Positions 15,201-29,874 are shown, counted from the stretch's first letter. The stretch: 64,000 nt of DNA from Apostichopus japonicus (GCF_037975245.1 NC_092563.1:11375001-11439000); one strand, 5' to 3'. A program made the numbers and translations. The notes: a model not told the origin generated them from the letters alone.

Positions 15201-18200
15201 ATCAATCGAATGTGCGATACCGAAAAATCGAATCTCCAATACCGATAAAATCGATGTTCGGTACCGATTAATCGAATGTGCGGTACCGATAAATCGAATG
15301 TGCGGTACCGATCAATCGAATGTGCGGTACCGATTAAACCAATGTTCGGTACCGATAAATCGAATGTTCGGTACGGATCAATCGAATGTGAGGTACCGAT
15401 AAATCGAATGAGTGGTACTAATCAATCGAATGTGCTATACCGATCAATCGAATGTTCGATCACGATCAATCGAATGTTCGGTACCGATCATTCGATGTTC
15501 GGTACCGATCAATCGAATGTTCGATACCGAACAATCGAATGTGCGGTACCGATCAATCGAATGTGCGGTACCGATAAATCGAATGTGCGGTACCGATCAA
15601 TCAAATGTGCGGTACCGATTAAACCAATGTTCGGTACCGATAAATCGAATGTTCGGTACGGATCAATCGAATGTTCGGTACCGATAAATCGAATGTGCGG
15701 TACCGATCAATCTAATGTGCGGTCCCGATTAATCGAATGTGCGGAAACAATCAATCGAATATGCATAACCGATCAATCGAATGTGCGGTACCGAACAATC
15801 GAATGTGCGGTACCGAACAATCGAATGTCCGGTACCGCAAAAAAAAAAAGAATGTGCGGTACCGATCAATCGAATGTGCGATACCGAAAAATCGAATCTC
15901 TGGTACCGATAAAATTGATGTGCGGTACCGATCGATCGAATGTGCGGTACCGATCAATCGAATGTGCGGTCCCGATCAATCGAATGTGCGGAAACAATCA
16001 ATCGAATATGCAGTACCGAACAATCGAATGTGCCGTACCGAACAATCGAATGTGCGGTACCGAACAATAGAATGTCCGGTACCGAAAAAAATGAATGTGC
16101 GGTACCGATCGATCGAATGTGCGGTACCGATCAATCGAATCTGCGATACCGAAAAATTGAATCTCCGGAACCGATAAAATTGATGTGCGGTACCGATCAA
16201 TCGAATGTGCGGTACCGATATATCGAATGTGCGGTCCCGATCAATTGAATGTGCGGAAATAATCAATCGAATATGCAGTACCGAACAATTGAATGTGCCG
16301 TACCGAACAATCGAATGTGCGGTACCGAACAATCGAATCTCCGGTACCGCAAACAAAAAGGAATGTGCGGTACCGATGAATCGAATGTGCGATACCGAAA
16401 AATCGAATCTCCAATACCGATAAAATCGATGTTCGGTACCGATCGATCGAATGTGCGGTACCGATCAATCGAATGTGCAGTACCGATCAATCGAATATGC
16501 GGTACCGATAAATCGAATGTGCGATACCTATCAATCGAATGTTCGTTACCGATCAATCCAATGTTCGGTACTGATCAATCGAATGTGCGGTACCGATCAA
16601 TCGAATGTGCGGTACCGATCAATCGAAAGTGCGGTACCGATCAATCGAATGTTCATTACCGATAAATCGAATATGCGGCAAAGATAAATCGAATGTGCGG
16701 TACCAATAAATAGAATGTTTGGTACCGATAAACGAATGTGCGGTACCGATCGATCGAATGTGAGGTACCGAACAATCGAATGTGCGGTACCGATAAATCG
16801 AATGTGCGGTACCGCTCAATCGAATGTGCGGTACCGATCAATCGAAAGTGTGGTACTGATCAATCGAATGTGCGGTCCCGATCAATCGAATGTGCGGAAA
16901 CAATCAATCGAATATGCATAACAGATCAATCGAATGTGCGGTACCGATCAATCGAATGTGCCGTACCGAACAATCGAATGTGCGGTACCGATCAATCGAA
17001 TCTGCGATACCGAAAAATCGAATCTCCGGAACCGATAAAATTGATGTGCGGTACCGATCGATCGAATGTGCGGTACCGATCAATCGAATGTGCGGTACCG
17101 ATCAATCGAATATGCGGTACCGATAAATCGAATGTGCGATACCTATCAATCGAATGTTCGTTACCGATCAATCCAATGTTCGGTACCGATCAATCCAATG
17201 TTCGGTACCGATATATCGAAAGAGTGGTACTAATCAATCGAATGTGCTATACCGATCAATCGAATGTTTGATCACGATCAATCGAATGTTCGGTACCGAT
17301 CATTCGAATGTTCGGTACCGATCAATCGAATGTTAGATACCGAACAATCGAATGTGCGGTACCGATTAATCGAATGTGCGGTACCGATAAATCGAATGTG
17401 CGGTACCGATCAAGCGAATGTGCGGTACCGATTAAACCAATGTTCGGTACCGATAAATCGAATGTTCGGTACGGATCAATCGAATGTGAGGTACCGATAA
17501 ATCGAATGTGCGGTACCGATCAATCGAATGTGCGGTACCGATATATCGAATGTGCGGTCCCGATCAATCGAATGTGCGGAAATAATCAATCGAATATGCA
17601 GTAGGGAACAATTGAATGTGCCGTACCGAACAATCGAATGTGCGGTACCGAACAATCGAATCTCCGGTACCGCAAAAAAAAGGAATGTGCGGTACCGATC
17701 AATCGAATGTGCGATACCGAAAAATCGAATCTCCAATACCGATAAAATCGATGTTCGGTACCGATCGATCGAATGTGCGGTACCGATCAATCGAATGTGC
17801 AGTACCGATCAATCGAATATGCGGTACCGATAAATCGAATGTGCGATACCTATCAATCGAATGTTCGTTACCGATCAATCCAATGTTCGGTACTGATCAA
17901 TCGAATGTGCGGTACCGATCAATCGAATGTGCGGTACCGATCAATCGAAAGTGCGGTACCGATCAATCGAATGTTCATTACCGATGAATCGAATATGCGG
18001 CAAAGATAAATCGAATGTGCGGTACCAATAAATAAAATGTTTGGTACCGATAAACGAATGTGCGGTACCGATCGATCGAATGTGAGGTACCGAACAATCG
18101 AATGTGCGGTACCGATAAATCGAATGTGCGGTACCGCTCAATCGAATGTGCGGTACCGATCAATCGAAAGTGTGGTACTGATCAGTCGAATGTGCGGTAC

Positions 18201-21200
18201 CGATCAATCGAATATTCGATCCCGATCAATTGAATGTTTGGTACCGATCAATCGAATATTCGGCACCGATAAATCGAATGTGCGGTTTCGATAAATAGAA
18301 TATGAGGTACCGATCATTCGAATGTGCGGTACCGATCAATCGAATTTGCGGTACCGATCAATTGAATGTGCGGTACCGATCGATCGAATGTGCGGTACCG
18401 ATTAATCGAATGTTCGGTACCGATCAATCAAATGTGGGGTACCGATCAATCGAATGTCCGGTACCCCAAAAAATGAATGTGCGGTACCGATAAAATGAAT
18501 GTGCGGAACCGATCAATGGATGTGCGGTACTGATCAATCGAATATGCGGTATTGATCAATCGAATGTGCGGTACCGATCAATCTAATGTACGGTCCCGAT
18601 CAATCGAATGTGCGGTACCAATCAATCGAATATGCGGTACCGATCAATCGAATGTGCGGTACCGAACAATCGAATGTGCCGTACCGAACAATCGAATGTG
18701 CGGTACCGAACAATAGAATGTCCGGTACCGAAAAAAAATGAATGTGCGGTGCCGATCGATCGAATGTGCGGTACCGATCAATCGAATGTGCGGTACCGAA
18801 CAATCGAATGTGCCGTACCGAACAATCGAATGTGCGGTACCGAACAATAGAATGTCCGGTACCGAAAAAAATGAATGTGCGGTACCGATCGATCGAATGT
18901 GCGGTACCGATCAATCGAATGTGCGGTACCGAACAATCGAATGTCCGGTACCGCAACAAAAAAAAAGAATGTGCGGTACCGATCAATCGAATGTGCGATA
19001 CCGAAAAATCGAATCTCCGGTACCGATAAAATTGATGTGCGGTACCGATCGATCGAATGTGCGGTACCGATCAATCGAATGTGCGGTCCCGATCAATCGA
19101 ATGTGCGGAAACAATCAATCGAATATGCAGTACCGAACAATCGAATGTGCCGTACCGAACAATCGAATGTGCGGTACCGAACAATAGAATGTCCGGTACC
19201 GAAAAAAATGAATGTGCGGTACCGATCGATCGAATGTGCGGTACCGAACAATCGAATGTGCGGTACCGATCAATCGAATGTGCGGTACCGATCAATCGAA
19301 TGTGCCGTACCGAACAATCGAATGTGCGGTACCGATCAATCGAATCTGCGATACCGAAAAATCGAATCTCCGGAACCGATAAAATTGATGTGCGGTACCG
19401 ATCGATCGAATGTGCGGTACCGATATATCGAATGTGCGGTCCCGATCAATTGAATGTGCGGAAATAATCAATCGAATATGCAGTACCGAACAATTGAATG
19501 TGCCGTACCGATCAATCGAATGTGCGATACCGAAAAATCGAATCTCCAATACCGATAAAATCGATGTTCGGTACCGATCGATCGAATGTGCGGTACCGAT
19601 CAATCGAATGTGCAGTACCGATCAATCGAATATGCGGTACCGATAAATCGAATGTGCGATACCTATCAATCGAATGTTCGTTACCGATCAATCCAATGTT
19701 CGGTACTGATCAATCGAATGTGCGGTACCGATCAATCGAATGTGCGGTACCGATCAATCGAAAGTGCGGTACCGATCAATCGAATGTTCATTACCGATAA
19801 ATCGAATATGCGGCAAAGATAAATCGAATGTGCGGTACCAATAAATAGAATGTTTGGTACCGATAAACGAATGTGCGGTACCGATCGATCGAATGTGAGG
19901 TACCGAACAATCGAATGTGCGGTACCGATAAATCGAATGTGCGGTACCGCTCAATCGAATGTGCGGTACCGATCAATCGAAAGTGTGGTACTGATCAATC
20001 GAATGTGCGGTCCCGATCAATCGAATGTGCGGAAACAATCAATCGAATATGCATAACCGATCAATCGAATGTGCGGTACCGAACAATCGAATGTGCCGTA
20101 CCGAACAATCGAATGTGCGGTACCGAACAATCGAATGTCCGGTACCGCAAAAAAAAACAGAATGTGCGGTACCGATCAATCGAATGTGCGATACCGAAAA
20201 ATCGAATCTCCGGTACCGATAAAATTGATGTGCGGTACCGATCGATCGAATGTGCGGTACCGATCAATCGAATGTGCGGTACCGATCAATCGAATATGCG
20301 GTACCGATAAATCGAATGTGCGATACCTATCAATCGAATGTTCGTTACCGATCAATCCAATGTTCGGTACCGATCAATCCAATGTTCGGTACCGATATAT
20401 CGAATGAGTGGTACTAATCAATCGAATGTGCTATACCGATCAATCGAATGTTTGATCACGATCAATCGAATGTTCGGTACCGATCATTCGAATGTTCGGT
20501 ACCGATCAATCGAATGTTAGATACCGAACAATCGAATGTGCGGTACCGATTAATCGAATGTGCGGTACCGATAAATCGAATGTGCGGTACCGATCAATCG
20601 AATGTGCGGTACCGATTAAACCAATGTTCGGTACCGATAAATCGAATGTTCGGTACGGATCAATCGAATGTGAGGTACCGATAAATCGAATGAGTGGTAC
20701 TAATCAATCGAATGTGCTATACCGATCAATCGAATGTTCGATCACGATCAATCGAATGTTCGGTACCGATCATTCGATGTTCGGTACCGATCAATCGAAT
20801 GTTCGATACCGAACAATCGAATGTGCGGTACCGATCAATCGAATGTGCGGTACCGATAAATCGAATGTGCGGTACCGATCAATCAAATGTGCGGTACCGA
20901 TTAAACCAATGTTCGGTACCGATAAATCGAATGTTCGGTACGGATCAATCGAATGTTCGGTACCGATAAATCGAATGTGCGGTACCGATCAATCTAATGT
21001 GCGGTCCCGATCAATCGAATGTGCGGAAACAATCAATCGAATATGCATAACCGATCAATCGAATGTGCGGTACCGAACAATCGAATGTGCCGTACCGAAC
21101 AATCGAATGTGCGGTACCGAACAATCGAATGTCCGGTACCGCAAAAAAAAAAAGAATGTGCGGTACCGATCAATCGAATGTGCGATACCGAAAAATCGAA

Positions 21201-22050
21201 TCTCCGGTACCGATAAAATTGATGTGCGGTACCGATCGATCGAATGTGCGGTACCGATCAATCGAATGTGCGGTCCCGATCAATCGAATGTGCGGAAGCA
21301 ATCAATCGAATATGCAGTACCGAACAATCGAATGTGCCGTACCGAACAATCGAATGTGCGGTACCGAACAATAGAATGTCCGGTACCGAAAAAAATGAAT
21401 GTGCGGTACCGATCGATCGAATGTGCGGTACCGATCGATCGAATGTGCGGTACCGATCAATCGAATGTGCCGTACCGAACAATCGAATGTGCGGTACCGA
21501 TCAATCGAATCTGCGATACCGAAAAATCGAATCTCCGGAACCGATAAAATTGATGTGCGGTACCGATCGATCGAATGTGCGGTACCGATATATCGAATGT
21601 GCGGTCCCGATAAATCGAATGTGCGGAAATAATCAATCGAATATGCAGTACCGAACAATTGAATGTGCCGTACCGAACAATCGAATGTGCGGTACCGAAC
21701 AATCGAATCTCCGGTACCGCAAAAAAAAGGAATGTGCGGTACCGATCAATCGAATGTGCGATACCGAAAAATCGAATCTCCAATACCGATAAAATCGATG
21801 TTCGGTACCGATCGATCGAATGTGCGGTACCGATCAATCGAATGTGCAGTACCGATCAATCGAATATGCGGTACCGATAAATCGAATGTGCGATACCTAT
21901 CAATCGAATGTTCGTTACCGATCAATCCAATGTTCGGTACTGATCAATCGAATGTACGGTACCGATCAATCGAATGTGCGGTACCGATCAATCGAAAGTG
22001 CGGTACCGATCAATCGAATGTTCATTACCGATAAATCGAATATGCGGCAA
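9228..22050. repeat. dispersed higher-order block marked by GCGGCAAAGATAAATCG
   Basis: A rare variant, GCGGCAAAGATAAATCG, marks a block of about 240 bp or more that occurs seven times in the array, near 2792, 3671, 9228, 16675, 17998, 19809 and 22043. Surrounding monomers match too, for example 16451-16687, 17773-18009, 19586-19822 and 21820-22056. A second marker, GATCATTCGATGTTCGG (lacking the usual GAA before TGT), occurs near 10254, 14337, 15487, 20768 and 26145. A third block recurs at 12318, 18608 and 23403. Confidence 0.75.
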
Positions 22051-25000
22051 AGATAAATCGAATGTGCGGTACCAATAAATAAAATGTTTGGTACCGATAA
22101 ACGAATATGCGGTACCGATCGATCGAATGTGAGGTACCGAACAATCGAATGTGCGGTACCGATAAATCGAATGTGCGGTACCGCTCAATCGAATGTGCGG
22201 TACCGATCAATCGAAAGTGTGGTACTGATCAGTCGAATGTGCGGTACCGATCAATCGAATATTCGATCCCGATCAATTGAATGTTTGGTACCGATCAATC
22301 GAATATTCGGCACCGATAAATCGAATGTGCGGTTTCGATAAATAGAATATGAGGTACCGATCATTCGAATGTGCGGTACCGATCAATCGAATTTGCGGTA
22401 CCGATCAATCGAATGTGCGGTACCGATCGATCGAATGTGCGGTACCGATTAATCGAATGTTCGGTACCGATCAATCAAATGTGGGGTACCGATCAATCGA
22501 ATGTCCGGTACCCCAAAAAATCAATGTGCGGTACCGATCGATCGAATGTGCGGTACCGATCAATCGAATGTGCGATACCGAAAAATCGAATCTCCGGCAC
22601 CGATAAAATTGATGTGCGGTACCGATCGATCGAATGTGCGGTACCGATATATCGAATGTGCGGTCCCGATCAATCGAATGTGCGGAAACAATCAATCGAA
22701 TATGCAGTACCGAACAATCGAATGTGCCGTACCGAACAATCGAATGTGCGGTACCGATCAATCGAAAGTGTGGTACTTATCAATCGAATGTGCGGTACCG
22801 AACAATCGAACGTGCCTTACCGAACACTCGGATGTGCGGTACCGATCAATCGAATGTGCGGTACCGATCAATTGAATGTTCGGTACCGATCAATCGAATG
22901 TGCGGTACCGATAAATCGAATGTGCGGTACCGCTCAATCGAATGTGCGGTACCGATCAATCGAAAGTGTGGTACTGATCAATCGAATGTGCGGTACCGAT
23001 CAATCGAATATTCGATCCCGATCAATTGAATGTTCGGTACCGATCAATCGAATATTCGGCACCGATAAATCGAATGTGGGGTACCGATAAATCGAATGTG
23101 CGGTACCGATCAATCGAATGTGCGGTACCCATCAATTGAATTTGCGGTACCGATCAATCGAATGTACGGTACCGATCGATCGAATGTGCGGTACCGATTA
23201 ATCGAATGTTCGGTACCGATCAATCAAATGTGCGGTACCGATCAATCGAATGTGCGGTACCGATAAATCGAATGTGCAGTACCGATAAATTGAATGTGCG
23301 GAACCGATCAATGGATGTGCGGTACTGATCAATCGAATATGCGGTATTGATCAATCGAATGTTTGGTACCGATCAATCTAATGTACGGTCCCGATCAATC
23401 GAATGTGCGGTACCAATCAATCGAATATGCGGTACCGATCAATCGAATGTGCGGTACCGAACAATCGAATGTGCCGTACCGAACAATCGAATGTGCGGTA
23501 CCGAACAATAGAATGTCCGGTACCGAAAAAAAATGAATGTGCGGTGCCGATCGATCGAATGTGCGGTACCGATCAATCGAATGTGCGGTACCGAACAATA
23601 GAATGTCCGGTACCGAAAAAATGAATGTGCGGTACCGATCGATCGAATGTGCGGTACCGATCAATCGAATGTGCGGTACCGAACAATGGAATGTCCGGTA
23701 CCGCAAAAAAATGAATGTGCGGTACCGATCAATCGAATCTGCGATACCGATCAATCGAATCTCCGGTACCGATAAAATTGATGTGCGGTACCGATTGATC
23801 GAATGTGCGGTACCGATCAATCGAATGTGCGGTCCCGATCAATCGAATGTGCGGAAACAATCAATCGAATATGCATAACCGAAATATCGAATGTGCCGTA
23901 CCGAACAATCGAATGTGCGGTACCGAACAATAGAATGTCCGGTACCCCAAAAAATGAATGTGCGGTACCGATCGATCGAATGTGCGGTACCGATCAATCG
24001 AATGTGCGATACCGAAAAATCGAATCTCCGGCACCGATAAAATTGATGTGCGGTACCGATCGATCAAATGTGCGGAACCGATATATCGAATGTGCGGTCC
24101 CGATAAATCGAATGTGCGGAAACAATCAATCGAATATGCAGTACCGAACTATGGAATGTGCCGTACCGAACAATCGAATGTGCGGTACCGATAAATCGAA
24201 TGTGCGGTACCGCTCAATCGAATGTGCGGTACCGATCAATCGAAAGTGTGGTACTGATCAATCGAATGTGCGGTACCGATCAATCGAATATTCGATCCCG
24301 ATCAATTGAATGTTCGGTACCGATCAATCGAATATTCGGCACCGATAAATCGAATGTGCGGTACCGATCCATCGAATGTGCGGTACCGATCAATCGAATG
24401 TGCGATGCCGAACAATCGAATCTCCTGTACCAATAAAATGGATGTGCGGTACCGATCGATTGAATGTGCGGTACCGATCAATCGAATGTGCGGTACCGAA
24501 CAATCGAATGTGCGCTACAGATACATCGAATGTGCGGTACCGATCAATCGAATGTGCGATACCGATCAATCGAATGTGCGGTACTGATCAATCGAATGTG
24601 CGGTACCGAACAATCGAATGTGCGATACCTATCAATCGAATGTTCGTTACCGATCAATCCTATGTTCGGTACAGATCAATCGAATGTTCGGTACCGATAA
24701 ATCGAATGTGCGGCACCGATAAATCGAATGTGCGGTACCGATTAATCGAACGTTCGGTAACTATCAATCGAATGTTCGATCACGATCTATCGAATGTGCG
24801 GTACCGATGAATCGAATGTGCGGTACCGATGAATCGAATGTGCGGTACCGAAAAATCGAATGTGCGGCACCGATAAATCGAATGTGCGGTATCGATCAAT
24901 CGAATGTGCGGTACCGATCAATCGAAAGTGCGGTACCGATCAATCGAAAGTGCGGTACCGATAAATCGAATGTTCGGTACCAATAAATCGAATGTTCGGT

Positions 25001-28000
25001 ACCGATAAACGAATGTGCGGTATTGATCGATCGAATGTTCGGTACCGATAAACGAATGTGCGGTACCGATCGATCGAATGTGAGGTACCGATCAATCGAA
25101 TGTGCGGTACTGATCAATCGAATGTGCGATACCGAAAAATCGAATGTGCGGCACCGATAAATCGAATGTGCGGTATCGATCGATCGAATGTGCGGTACCG
25201 ATCTATCGAAAGTGCGGTACCGATAAATCGAATGTTCGGTACCAATAAATCGAATGTTCGGTACCGATAAACGAATGTGCGGTATTGATCGATCGAATGT
25301 TCAGTACCGATAAACGAATGTGCGGTACCGATCGATCGAATGTGAGGTACCAATAAATCGAATGAGTGGTACTAATCAATCGAATGTGCTATACCGATCA
25401 ATCGAATGTTTGATCACGATCAATCGAATGTTCGGTACCGATCATTCGAATGTTCGGTACCGATCAATCGAATGTTCGATACCGAACAATCGAATGTGCG
25501 GTACCGATTAATCGAATGTGCGGTACCGATAAATCGAATGTGCGGTACCGATCAATCGAATGTGCGGTCCCGATTAAACCAATGTTCGGTACCGATAAAT
25601 CGAATGTGAGGTACGGATCAATCGAATGTGAGGTACCGATAAATCGAATGAGTGGTACTAATCAATCGAATGTGCTATACCGATCAATCGAATGTTCGAT
25701 CACGATCAATCGAATGTTCGGTACCGATCATTCGAATGTTCGGTACCGATCAATCGAATGTTCGATACCGAACAATCGAATGTGCGGTACCGATCAATCG
25801 AATGTGCGGTACCGATCAATCGAATGTGCGGTACCGATCAATCGAATGTGCGGTACCGATTAAACCAATGTTCGGTACCGATAAATCGAATGTTCGGTAC
25901 GGATCAATCGAATGTGCGGTACCGATTAATCGAATGTGCGGTACCGATCAATCGAATGTGCGTTACCGATCAATCGAATGTGCGGTACCGATTAAACCAA
26001 TGTTCGGTACCGATAAATCGAATGTTCGGTACGGCTCAATCGAATGTGAGGTACCGATAAATCGAATGAGTGGTACTAATCAATCGAATGTGTTATACCG
26101 ATCAATCGAATGTTCGATCACGATCAATCGAATGTTCGGTACCGATCATTCGATGTTCGGTACCGATCAATCGAATGTTCGATACCGAACAATCGAATGT
26201 GCGGTACCGATCAATCGAATGTGCGGTACCGATAAATCGAATGTGCGGTACCGATCAATCAAATGTGCGGTACCGATTAAACCAATGTTCGGTACCGATA
26301 AATCGAATGTTCGGTACGGATCAATCGAATGTTCGGTACCGATAAATCGAATGTGCGGTACCGATCAATCTAATGTGCGGTCCCGATCAATCGAATGTGC
26401 GGAAACAATCAATCGAATATGCATAACCGATCAATCGAATGTGCGGTACCGAACAATCGAATGTGCCGTACCGAACAATCGAATGTGCGGTACCGAACAA
26501 TCGAATGTCCGGTACCGCAAAAAACAGAATGTGCGGTACCGATCAATCGAATGTGCGATACCGAAAAATCGAATCTCCGGTACCGATAAAATTGATGTGC
26601 GGTACCGATCGATCGAATGTGCGGTACCGATCAATCAAATGTGCGGTACCGATCAATCGAATATGCGGTACCGATAAATCGAATGTGCGATACCTATCAA
26701 TCGAATGTTCGTTACCGATCAATCGAATGTTCGGTACCGATCAATCGAATGTTCGGTACCGATATATCGAATGTGCGGTACCGATCAATCGAATGTTCGG
26801 TACCGATAAACGAATGTGCGGTATTGATCGATCGAATGTTCGGTACCGATAAACGAATGTGCGGTACCGATCGATCGAATGTGAGGTACCGATCAATCGA
26901 ATGTGCGGTACTGATCAATCGAATGTGCGATACCGAAAAATCGAATCTCCGGTACCGATAAAATTGATGTGCGGTACCGATCGATCGAATGTGCGGTACC
27001 GATCAATCGAATGTGCGGTACCGATCAATCGAATATGCGGTACCGATAAATCGAATGTGCGATACCTATCAATCGAATGTTCGTTACCGATCAATCGAAT
27101 GTTCGGTACCGATCAATCGAATGTTCGGTACCGATATATCGAATGTGCGGTACCGATCAATCGAATGTCCGGTACCGATCAATCGAATGTGCGGTACCGA
27201 ACAATCGAATGTGCCGTATCGAACAATCGGATGTGCGGTACCGATCAATCGAATGTGCGATACCGAACAATCGAATGTGCGGTACCGATCAATCGAATGT
27301 GCGGTACCGATCGATCGAATGTGCGGTACGGATCAGTCGAATGTTCGGTACCGATCAATCGAATGTGCGGTACCGATAAATCGAATGTGTGGTACCGATC
27401 AATCGATTGTGTGGTACCGATCAATCGAATGTGCGGTACCGATAAATGGAATGTGCGGTACCGATCAATCGAATGTTCGGTACCGATAAATCGAATGTGC
27501 GGTACCGATCAATCGAATGTGCGGTACTGATCAATCGAATGTGCGGTATTGGTCAATCGAATGTTCGGTACCGATCAATCTAATGTGCGGTCCCGATCAA
27601 TCGAATGTGCGGAAACAATCAATCGAATATGCAGTACCGATCTATCGAATGTGCGGTACCGATCAATCGAATGTGCGGTACCGAACAATGGAATGTCCGG
27701 AACCGAAAAAAATGAATGTGCGGTACCGATCGATCGAATCTGCGATACCGAAAAATCGAATCTCCGGTACTTATAAAATTGATGTGCGGTACCGATCGAT
27801 CGAATGTGCGGTACCGATCAATCGAATGTGCGGTCTCGATCAATCGAATGTGCGGAAACAATCAATCGAATATGCAGTACCGAACAATCGAATGTGCCGT
27901 ACCGAACAATCGAATGTGCGGTACCGAACAATAGAATGTCCGGTACCGAAAAAAATGAATGTGCGGTACCGATCGATCGAATGTGCGGTACCGATCAATC

Positions 28001-28271
28001 GAATGTGCGGTACCGAACAATGGAATGTCCGGAACCGAAAAAATGAATGTGCGGTACCGATCAATCGAATCTGCGATACCGAAAAATCGAATCTCCGGAA
28101 CCGATAAAATTGATGTGCGGTACCGATCGATCGAATGTGCGGTACCGATATATCGAATGTGCGGTCCCGATCAATCGAATGTGCGGAAACAATCAATCGA
28201 ATATGCAGTACCGAACAATCGAATGTGCCGTACCGAACAATCAAATGTGCGGTACCGAACAATCGAATGTG

Positions 28272-29190
28272 GGCCGTTCCTCGCCTTTCATGGGCTAGAA
28301 ACAGGGGATTGTCGCCTTTAACGGATGAGTTTTGACAATTCTCCGGGTCAACCATGTGCACGGCTTTCGCTAGAGTGGGGTCGTTCCCCGCTCTACTAAT
28401 AACAGGAATGATCCCTTTCCCGGACGAGCAACTCTGTGCGTTTTCGCTGCGTATGTGCCATACCTCGTCGATAACTGTCATGGAAAATGCGGGTATTCTG
28501 TTATTCCGAAGGGTGTTCCATACCTTCTGCGGCAAAGTCAGTGAGATAACATTTCCGGCCGCGTAGGGAGCTGGAAACAGCTTTTCCGATAGCTTCTGCT
28601 ATCAGCTATTCCGATAGCTAATGCGGCCAAACCGTGGTGCTTTAGCTTTATAGGGACCGTTCCACGCCACCCAGGGGGCTGGATACAGGGGGCAGGCCCC
28701 CTTTTCATGAGGGATGTGCCCCTAGTGCCTTTATGGCCATCCTCACGAGTTTTCGCTAGAGAAGGGTCTTATCTGCGCCGTGTGGGGAGTTTTTCCAGAA
28801 GGGTGTTTCCGCTCACCCCTGAGGTAAACCTGCAGGAACTTTTGTGTTCATGAGGGCCGTTCGGAGCAACGCAGGGGGATCGGAACAAGGGTTATAACTC
28901 ATTTTCTGGAGGTGTGTTTCCAATGAAAATAGGGATAGACGCCCTTTCCCGGAATGGTGACTCCGCCAAATCTGAGGTAACCCGGTTCTTTTTTATGGGA
29001 ACGGTGTCTCTGTTAGCCTCTATGGCTCAGGGGGCTAGAAACAGTGAGTAGAACCACTTTTCCGGATGGTAGTTTCCGCTAGTCTCTTCGGCAAACCCAG
29101 TTCTTCTCTACTGTGGTGGGCCGTTCCGAGCAGCGCAGGTGGTTGGAAACAGGAGTTCGGCTCCTTTTCCAAAGAGGTGTCACTTGCAGC
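28272..29190 (+). repeat. degenerate GGGCCGTTCC / GGAAACAGGGG repeat cluster
   Basis: Starts exactly where the 22-bp satellite stops. It holds several diverged segments with the core GGG(A/C)CGTTCC, then GGGGGCTGGAAACAGGGG-like, then CCCCTTTTCC and GGGTGT. Cores lie near 28272, 28374, 28653, 28854 and 29119. The same family recurs at 37587-37865: 29011-29190 and 37587-37770 align clearly, sharing TTAGCCTCT, GGCTCAG, AGCTAGAAACAGTG and GTTCCGAGCAGCGCAG. No transposase, terminal repeat or RNA gene was recognised in it. Confidence 0.6.
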
Positions 29191-29676
29191 TTTTTTTTCA
29201 ATCAAGTCATCAACGAAGCCGACGTTACACACTCTTTAACTCAATTGTCGTCGGTCAATGCAATATGGTCTTGTGAGGTGTACCACTACTCACTTGATCG
29301 ATACAGGGGATCTGGCCCATTCTTCAATCTCTTATTACACTGGTAGACATCTGTTAGATTAACGATCACGGAGACTATTGGCAACGAATACTTTAAATCT
29401 TCGAGTGCCATTGCTTATAGTTTAGCACAGTCTGGTTATCAGTCCAGCAGAACACTTCTTTCACATCCAGGTCTGGCGAGATCATGCTTGCAAGGCAAGC
29501 AGCTATCAAAGCAGCGGTTAGTCGAAGTGAAAAATTGATGTGTTTCAAAGGACAAATATCTGTGAAACCTGTAGATTGCCTTCAGTCAACGCACCTGACA
29601 TGGTCTCAGGCAGCATCATCTTTTTGCGTTGGTATGTGTTCGCTTGCAACAGGGAGGCATTTCTTGGTGTAACATT
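29191..29676. other. non-coding stretch, nothing recognised
   Basis: Unremarkable sequence between the GC-richer repeat cluster and the AAT tract. Short frames only, with no similarity I can name. Confidence 0.4.
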
Positions 29677-29677
29677 A

Positions 29678-29767
<90 letters not shown>

Positions 29768-29801
29768 CATAATAATAATAATAATAACAATAATCATAAT
29801 C

Positions 29802-29874
<73 letters not shown>

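Larger units (their letters stand above)
271..28271. repeat. 28-kb satellite array of a 22-bp monomer
   Basis: About 1,270 uninterrupted head-to-tail copies of a 22-bp unit: GAATGTGCGGTACC followed by GATCAATC. Each unit carries a GGTACC palindrome and usually GATC and TCGA. Variation is uneven. The GGTACCG and GAATGT parts are nearly invariant. The three bases after GGTACCGA change freely (TCA, ACA, TAA, TCG, TTA, AAA, TAT), and the GTGCGG segment alternates with GTTCGG, GTCCGG and GTGCCG. Some units carry an A-tract. Larger blocks of many monomers are duplicated with near identity, as expected from unequal crossing-over. The canonical monomer has no stop codon in any forward frame; three monomers (66 bp) encode one 22-residue cycle containing MCGTDQSN and VRYRSIEC. 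The opposite strand cycles through IGTAHSIDRYRTFD. The long open frames (up to 351 codons, 20492-21547) are therefore artefacts. A centromeric or heterochromatic role is possible but unproven. Confidence 0.97.

Noticed and set aside
20492-21547. 351-codon plus-strand frame and hundreds of similar frames in 195-28335
   Set aside because: They are products of the 22-bp satellite cycling through all frames without stops. The peptide only mirrors the DNA period and no coding signals exist.
271-28271. CRISPR-like array
   Set aside because: There are no repeat-spacer units. The whole monomer repeats, variation is by point changes, and the DNA is eukaryotic.
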